From Ptiloglossa arizonensis (taxonomy: Eukaryota; Arthropoda; Insecta; Hymenoptera; Colletidae), in NCBI RefSeq assembly GCF_051014685.1, contig NW_027478717.1, forward strand, positions 62,001-126,000: DNA of 64,000 nucleotides, written 5' to 3'. Numbering within the stretch: position 1 is the first letter of the stretch; every line of letters starts with the position of its first letter. The notes under the pieces were generated by a model. The model worked only from the letters and a program-made list of their open reading frames with translations, made no database searches and was not told where the DNA came from. A program made the translations under genes and the position numbers. Positions 58,535 to 64,000 of the stretch are shown here, piece after piece.

Positions 58535-61222
58535 CTATACGTTATATGTTATACGCTATACGTTATACGTAATATGTAATGCTTCATACGTTTTACGTTA
58601 TTCGTTATACGTTTTTCGTTACAAGTTATACGTTATGCGTTATACGTTATACGTTATACGTTATACGTTAGACGTTATACGTTATACGTTATACGTTATA
58701 CGTTATACGTTATACGTTATACGTTATACGTTATACGTTATACGTTATACGTTATACGTTATACGTTATACGTTATACGTTATACGTTATACGTTATACG
58801 TTATACGTTATACGTTATACGTTATACGTTATACGTTATACGTTATACGTTATACGTTATACGTTATACGTTATACGTTATACGTTATACGTTATACGTT
58901 ATACGTTATACGTTATACGTTATACGTTATACGTTATACGTTACACGTTATACGTTATACGTTATACGTTATACGTTATACGTTATACGTTATACGTTAT
59001 ACGTGATAAGTTATACGTTACATGCTATACGTTATACGTTATACGTTATACGTTGTACGTTATACGTTATACGTTCTTCGTGATACGTTATACGTTATAC
59101 GTCATACGTTATACGTCATACGTTATTCGTTATACGTTATACGTTATACGTTATACGTTATACGTTATACGTTATACGTTATACGTTATACGTTATACGT
59201 TATACGTTATACGTTATACGTTATACGTTATACGTTATACGTTATACGTTATACGTTATACGTTATACGTTATACGTTATACGTTATACGTTATACGTGA
59301 AACGTTATACGTTATACGTTATACGTTATACGTTATTCGTTACACGTTATGCGTTATACGTTATTCGTTATACGTTATACGTTATACGTTATACGTTATA
59401 CGTTATACGTTATACGTTATACGTTATACGTTATACGTTATACGTTATACGTTATACGTTATACGTTATACGTTATACGTTATACGTTATACGTTATACG
59501 TTATACGTTATACGTTATACGTTATACGTGAAACGTTATACGTTATACGTTATACGTTATACGTTATTCGTTACACGTTATGCGTTATACGTTATTCGTT
59601 ATACGTTATACGTTATACGTTATACGTTATACGTTATACGTTATACGTAATACGTTATACGTTATACGTTATACGTTATACGTTATACGTTATACGTTAT
59701 ACGTTATACGTTATACGTTATACGTTATACGTTATACGTTATACGTTATACGTTATACGTTATACGTTATACGTTATACGTTATACGTGATAAGTTATAC
59801 GTTACATGCTATACGTTATACGTTATACGTTATACGTTGTACATTATACGTTATACGTTATAAGTTATACGTTATACGTTATACGTCATACGTTATACGT
59901 CATACGTTATTCGTTGTACGTTATACGTTATACGTTATACGGTATAGGTTATACGTTATACGGTATACGTTATACGTTATACGTTATACGTTATACGCTA
60001 TACGTTATATGTTATACGCTATACGTTATACGTAATATGTAATGCTTCATACGTTTTACGTTATTCGTTATACGTTTTTCGTTACAAGTTATACGTTATA
60101 CGTAATACGTTATAAGTTATATGTCATAAGTTATACGATACATGTTATACGTTATACGAAATATGTAATACGTAATACGTTTTACGATATTCGTTATACG
60201 TTCTTCGTTACACGTTATACGTTATACGTTATAGGTTATACGTATTACGTTATTCGTGATACGTTATACGTTATACGTTATACGTTATACGGCATACGTT
60301 ATACGTTATACGTTATACGTTATACGTTATACGTTATACGTTATACGTTATACGTTATACGTTATACGTTATACGTTATACGTTATACGTTATACGTTAT
60401 ACGTTATACGTTATACGTTATACGTTATACGTTATACGTTATACGTTATACGTTATACGTTATACGTTATACGTTATACGTTATACGTTATACGTTATAC
60501 GTTATACGTTATACGTTATACGTTATACGTTATACGTTACACGTTATACGTTATACGTTATACGTTACACGTTATACGTTACACGTTATACGTTATACGT
60601 TATACGTTATACGTGATAAGTTATACGTTACATGCTATACGTTATACGTTATACGTTATACGTTGTACGTTATACGTTATACGTTATACGTTATACGTTA
60701 TACGTTATACGTTATACGTTATACGTTATACGTTATACGTTACACGTTATACGTTATACGTTATACGTTATTCGTTATACGTTATACGTGATAAGTTATA
60801 CGTTACATGCTATACGTTATACGTTATACGTTAGACGTTGTACGTTATACGTTATACGTTATTCGTGATACGTTATACGTTATACGTCATACGTTATACG
60901 TCATACGTTATTCGTTATACGTTATACGTTATACGTTATACGTTATACGTTATACGTTATTCTTTATACGTTATACGTTATACGTTATACGTTAGACGTT
61001 ATACGTTATACGTTATACGTTATACGTTATACGTTATACGTTATACATTATACGTTATACGTTATACGTTATACGTTATACGTTATACGTTATACGTTAT
61101 ACGTTATACGTCATACGTTATACGTCATACGTTATTCGTTGGACGTTATACGTTATACGTTATACGGTATAGGTTATACGTTATACGGTATACGTTATAC
61201 GTTATACGTTATACGTTATACG
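58535..61222 (+). repeat. 2.7-kb tandem higher-order repeat, copy 1
   Basis: It runs from word E at 58,535 through a 38-unit pure run (58,675-58,940), a second word E (59,998) and word D (60,159) to the next word E at 61,223. It is 2,688 bp (384 units). An earlier partial copy begins with word E at 57,142 and word D at 57,303. Confidence 0.83.
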
Positions 61223-63791
61223 CTATACGTTATATGTTATACGCTATACGTTATACGTAATATGTAATGCTTCATACGTTTTACGTTATTCGTTATACGT
61301 TTTTCGTTACAAGTTATACGTTATGCGTTATACGTTATACGTTATACGTTATACGTTAGACGTTATACGTTATACGTTATACGTTATACGTTATACGTTA
61401 TACGTTATACGTTATACGTTATACGTTATACGTTATACGTTATACGTTATACGTTATACGTTATACGTTATACGTTATACGTTATACGTTATACGTTATA
61501 CGTTATACGTTATACGTTATACGTTATACGTTATACGTTACACGTTATACGTTATACGTTATACGTTATACGTTATACGTTATACGTTATACGTTATACG
61601 TGATAAGTTATACGTTACATGCTATACGTTATACGTTATACGTTATACGTTGTACGTTATACGTTATACGTTCTTCGTGATACGTTATACGTTATACGTC
61701 ATACGTTATACGTCATACGTTATTCGTTATACGTTATACGTTATACGTTATACGTTATACGTTATACGTTATACGTTATACGTTATACGTTATACGTTAT
61801 ACGTTATACGTTATACGTTATACGTTATACGTTATACGTTATACGTTATACGTTATACGTTATACGTTATACGTGAAACGTTATACGTTATACGTTATAC
61901 GTTATACGTTATTCGTTACACGTTATGCGTTATACGTTATTCGTTATACGTTATACGTTATACGTTATACGTTATACGTTATACGTTATACGTTATACGT
62001 TATACGTTATACGTTATACGTTATACGTTATACGTTATACGTTATACGTTATACGTTATACGTTATACGTTATACGTTATACGTTATACGTTATACGTGA
62101 AACGTTATACGTTATACGTTATACGTTATACGTTATTCGTTACACGTTATGCGTTATACGTTATTCGTTATACGTTATACGTTATACGTTATACGTTATA
62201 CGTTATACGTTATACGTAATACGTTATACGTTATACGTTATACGTTATACGTTATACGTTATACGTTATACGTTATACGTTATACGTTATACGTTATACG
62301 TTATACGTTATACGTTATACGTTATACGTTATACGTTATACGTTATACGTTATACGTGATAAGTTATACGTTACATGCTATACGTTATACGTTATACGTT
62401 ATACGTTGTACATTATACGTTATACGTTATAAGTTATACGTTATACGTTATACGTCATACGTTATACGTCATACGTTATTCGTTGTACGTTATACGTTAT
62501 ACGTTATACGGTATAGGTTATACGTTATACGGTATACGTTATACGTTATACGTTATACGTTATACGCTATACGTTATATGTTATACGCTATACGTTATAC
62601 GTAATATGTAATGCTTCATACGTTTTACGTTATTCGTTATACGTTTTTCGTTACAAGTTATACGTTATACGTAATACGTTATAAGTTATATGTCATAAGT
62701 TATACGATACATGTTATACGTTATACGAAATATGTAATACGTAATACGTTTTACGATATTCGTTATACGTTCTTCGTTACACGTTATACGTTATACGTTA
62801 TAGGTTATACGTATTACGTTATTCGTGATACGTTATACGTTATACGTTATACGTTATACGGCATACGTTATACGTTATACGTTATACGTTATACGTTATA
62901 CGTTATACGTTATACGTTATACGTTATACGTTATACGTTATACGTTATACGTTATACGTTATACGTTATACGTTATACGTTATACGTTATACGTTATACG
63001 TTATACGTTATACGTTATACGTTATACGTTATACGTTATACGTTATACGTTATACGTTATACGTTATACGTTATACGTTATACGTTATACGTTATACGTT
63101 ATACGTTACACGTTATACGTTATACGTTATACGTTACACGTTATACGTTACACGTTATACGTTATACGTTATACGTTATACGTGATAAGTTATACGTTAC
63201 ATGCTATACGTTATACGTTATACGTTATACGTTGTACGTTATACGTTATACGTTATACGTTATACGTTATACGTTATACGTTATACGTTATACGTTATAC
63301 GTTATACGTTACACGTTATACGTTATACGTTATACGTTATTCGTTATACGTTATACGTGATAAGTTATACGTTACATGCTATACGTTATACGTTATACGT
63401 TAGACGTTGTACGTTATACGTTATACGTTATTCGTGATACGTTATACGTTATACGTCATACGTTATACGTCATACGTTATTCGTTATACGTTATACGTTA
63501 TACGTTATACGTTATACGTTATACGTTATTCTTTATACGTTATACGTTATACGTTATACGTTAGACGTTATACGTTATACGTTATACGTTATACGTTATA
63601 CGTTATACGTTATACGTTATACGTTATACGTTATACGTTATACGTTATACGTTATACGTTATACGTTATACGTTATACGTCATACGTTATACGTCATACG
63701 TTATTCGTTGGACGTTATACGTTATACGTTATACGGTATAGGTTATACGTTATACGGTATACGTTATACGTTATACGTTATACGTTATACG
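61223..63791 (+). repeat. 2.57-kb tandem higher-order repeat, copy 2
   Basis: It is 2,569 bp (367 units), 17 units shorter than copy 1. From about 59,580 onward the anchors of copy 1 recur at exactly +2,569. In the last 1.3 kb I see only one substitution: TTATACA at 61,041 in copy 1 is TTATACG at 63,610 here. Confidence 0.83.
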
Positions 63792-64000
63792 CTATACGTT
63801 ATATGTTATACGCTATACGTTATACGTAATATGTAATGCTTCATACGTTTTACGTTATTCGTTATACGTTTTTCGTTACAAGTTATACGTTATGCGTTAT
63901 ACGTTATACGTTATACGTTATACGTTAGACGTTATACGTTATACGTTATACGTTATACGTTATACGTTATACGTTATACGTTATACGTTATACGTTATAC
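63792..64000 (+). repeat. 2.6-kb tandem higher-order repeat, copy 3 (cut by window end)
   Basis: Word E at 63,792, then TTATGCG and TTAGACG (63,925) at the same spacing as in copies 1 and 2, then the start of a pure run. The repeat evidently continues beyond the window. Confidence 0.78.

Larger units (their letters stand above)
2935..62783 (+). repeat. Signature word D (8 variant units, 56 bp), 10 full or near-full copies
   Basis: The units include AAATATG, TAATACG, TTTTACG, ATATTCG, TTCTTCG and TTACACG in fixed order. Copies start at 2,935 (with TAATGCG for one TAATACG); 3,271; 4,153; 5,896; 6,652; 8,486; 15,577; 48,632; 57,303; 60,159 and 62,728. The window itself opens inside another copy (bases 1-15), and a partial copy whose TTCTTCG unit starts at 38,279 lacks the first units. 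In five copies (TTATACC at 5,819; 6,575; 8,409; 15,500; 48,555) a longer series with paired TTATACC/TTATAAG units precedes it; in others word E precedes it. It is missing between 15,633 and about 38,240. Confidence 0.88.
3110..63882 (+). repeat. Signature word E (13 variant units, 91 bp), 8 copies near the two window ends
   Basis: The series starts CTATACG, TTATATG and contains TAATATG, TAATGCT, TCATACG, TTTTACG, TTTTTCG and TTACAAG. Copies start at 3,110 and 3,992 on the left and at 57,142; 58,535; 59,998; 61,223; 62,567 and 63,792 on the right. There is none in the 53 kb between. The copy at 3,110 differs slightly (TGCAATG for TGTAATG in the middle, and TTAAACG just after the word). On the right, copies followed by word D alternate with copies followed by TTATGCG and a long pure run. 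Confidence 0.88.
35881..64000 (+). repeat. TTATACG 7-bp satellite array, right arm
   Basis: Continuation of the same array, about 4,017 units, same orientation. Unit starts are now at 3 modulo 7, exactly the shift expected from a 1,322-bp transposon plus a 2-bp target duplication. The register stays at 3 until 52,068, falls to 2 after a one-base deletion there, and falls to 1 after a copy of that deletion at about 55,575. It stays at 1 to the last base (checked at 40,022; 45,006; 51,964; 52,145; 55,623; 60,005; 63,967). Variant units are of the same kinds as in the left arm, with TTATATG, TCATAGA and ACATACG more prominent between 37.8 and 48 kb. The array runs past the window end. No gene-like sequence is seen in this arm. 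Confidence 0.97.

Noticed and set aside
1..64000. CRISPR array
   Set aside because: Direct repeats are 7 bp with no spacers, no cas genes are present, and the context is eukaryotic.
1..64000. Telomeric repeat
   Set aside because: The unit has no G run on either strand, does not match known arthropod telomere motifs such as TTAGG, and carries fixed higher-order variant words, which telomerase-made DNA would not.
1..64000. Repeated promoter elements (TATA boxes or bacterial -10 boxes)
   Set aside because: TTATAC resembles both, but it occurs every 7 bp as part of the unit, so matches carry no information.
36342..64000. A second transposon or a solo terminal repeat in the right arm
   Set aside because: I looked for the terminal-repeat core (CAAAAAGTATCGCG) and for any non-7-mer stretch outside 34,559-35,880 and found none.
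1..64000. Centromere identity of the array
   Set aside because: Size and homogeneity would fit, but I see no recognised centromere protein motif and have no binding data, so location cannot be claimed from sequence.

Overview
The window is almost entirely one simple satellite DNA. From base 1 to 34,558 and from 35,881 to 64,000 it consists of about 8,950 head-to-tail copies of a 7-bp unit (TTATACG, reverse complement CGTATAA), all in one orientation, with scattered variant units. One 1,322-bp mariner transposon (34,559-35,880) interrupts the array and carries an intact transposase gene on the minus strand. It holds the only gene I can support. I see no rRNA, tRNA, CRISPR array, prokaryotic gene or single-copy host sequence.

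The host is a eukaryote, because it combines a long heterochromatin-type satellite with a Tc1/mariner element. The transposase looks most like arthropod mariners, so an insect or other arthropod is my best guess. Mariners move horizontally, so this does not fix the host. I do not recognise TTATACG as a named satellite or as a known telomeric repeat.

The array is ordered. Most variant units are single or double substitutions of the 7-mer, and some recur in fixed order as multi-unit 'signature words'. I call these G (gamma, 15 units), D (delta, 8 units), E (epsilon, 13 units) and H (eta). Distances between copies of a word are exact multiples of 7 once the transposon and one duplicated 1-base deletion are allowed for. 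Layout: zone A, 1-6,574 (D, E and H words, long pure runs, a ladder of TAATAAG units); zone B, 6,575-34,558 (G words, nested tandem duplications of about 0.5, 0.8, 1.3, 1.8, 3.0, 6.0 and 7.1-7.5 kb); transposon, 34,559-35,880; zone C, 35,881 to about 56,940 (G and H words, a 4.0-4.3 kb tandem pair, a 3.1-3.5 kb pair); zone D, about 56,950-64,000 (E and D words again, a 2.6-kb tandem repeat running off the window end).

The many long plus-strand reading frames, up to about 600 codons of a repeating seven-residue peptide, follow arithmetically from a stop-free 7-mer and should not be annotated as genes. The most notable observations are the near-absolute 7-bp register over more than 60 kb, the hierarchy of in-register duplications, and the young-looking intact mariner. 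I found no convincing new enzymatic or defence system.
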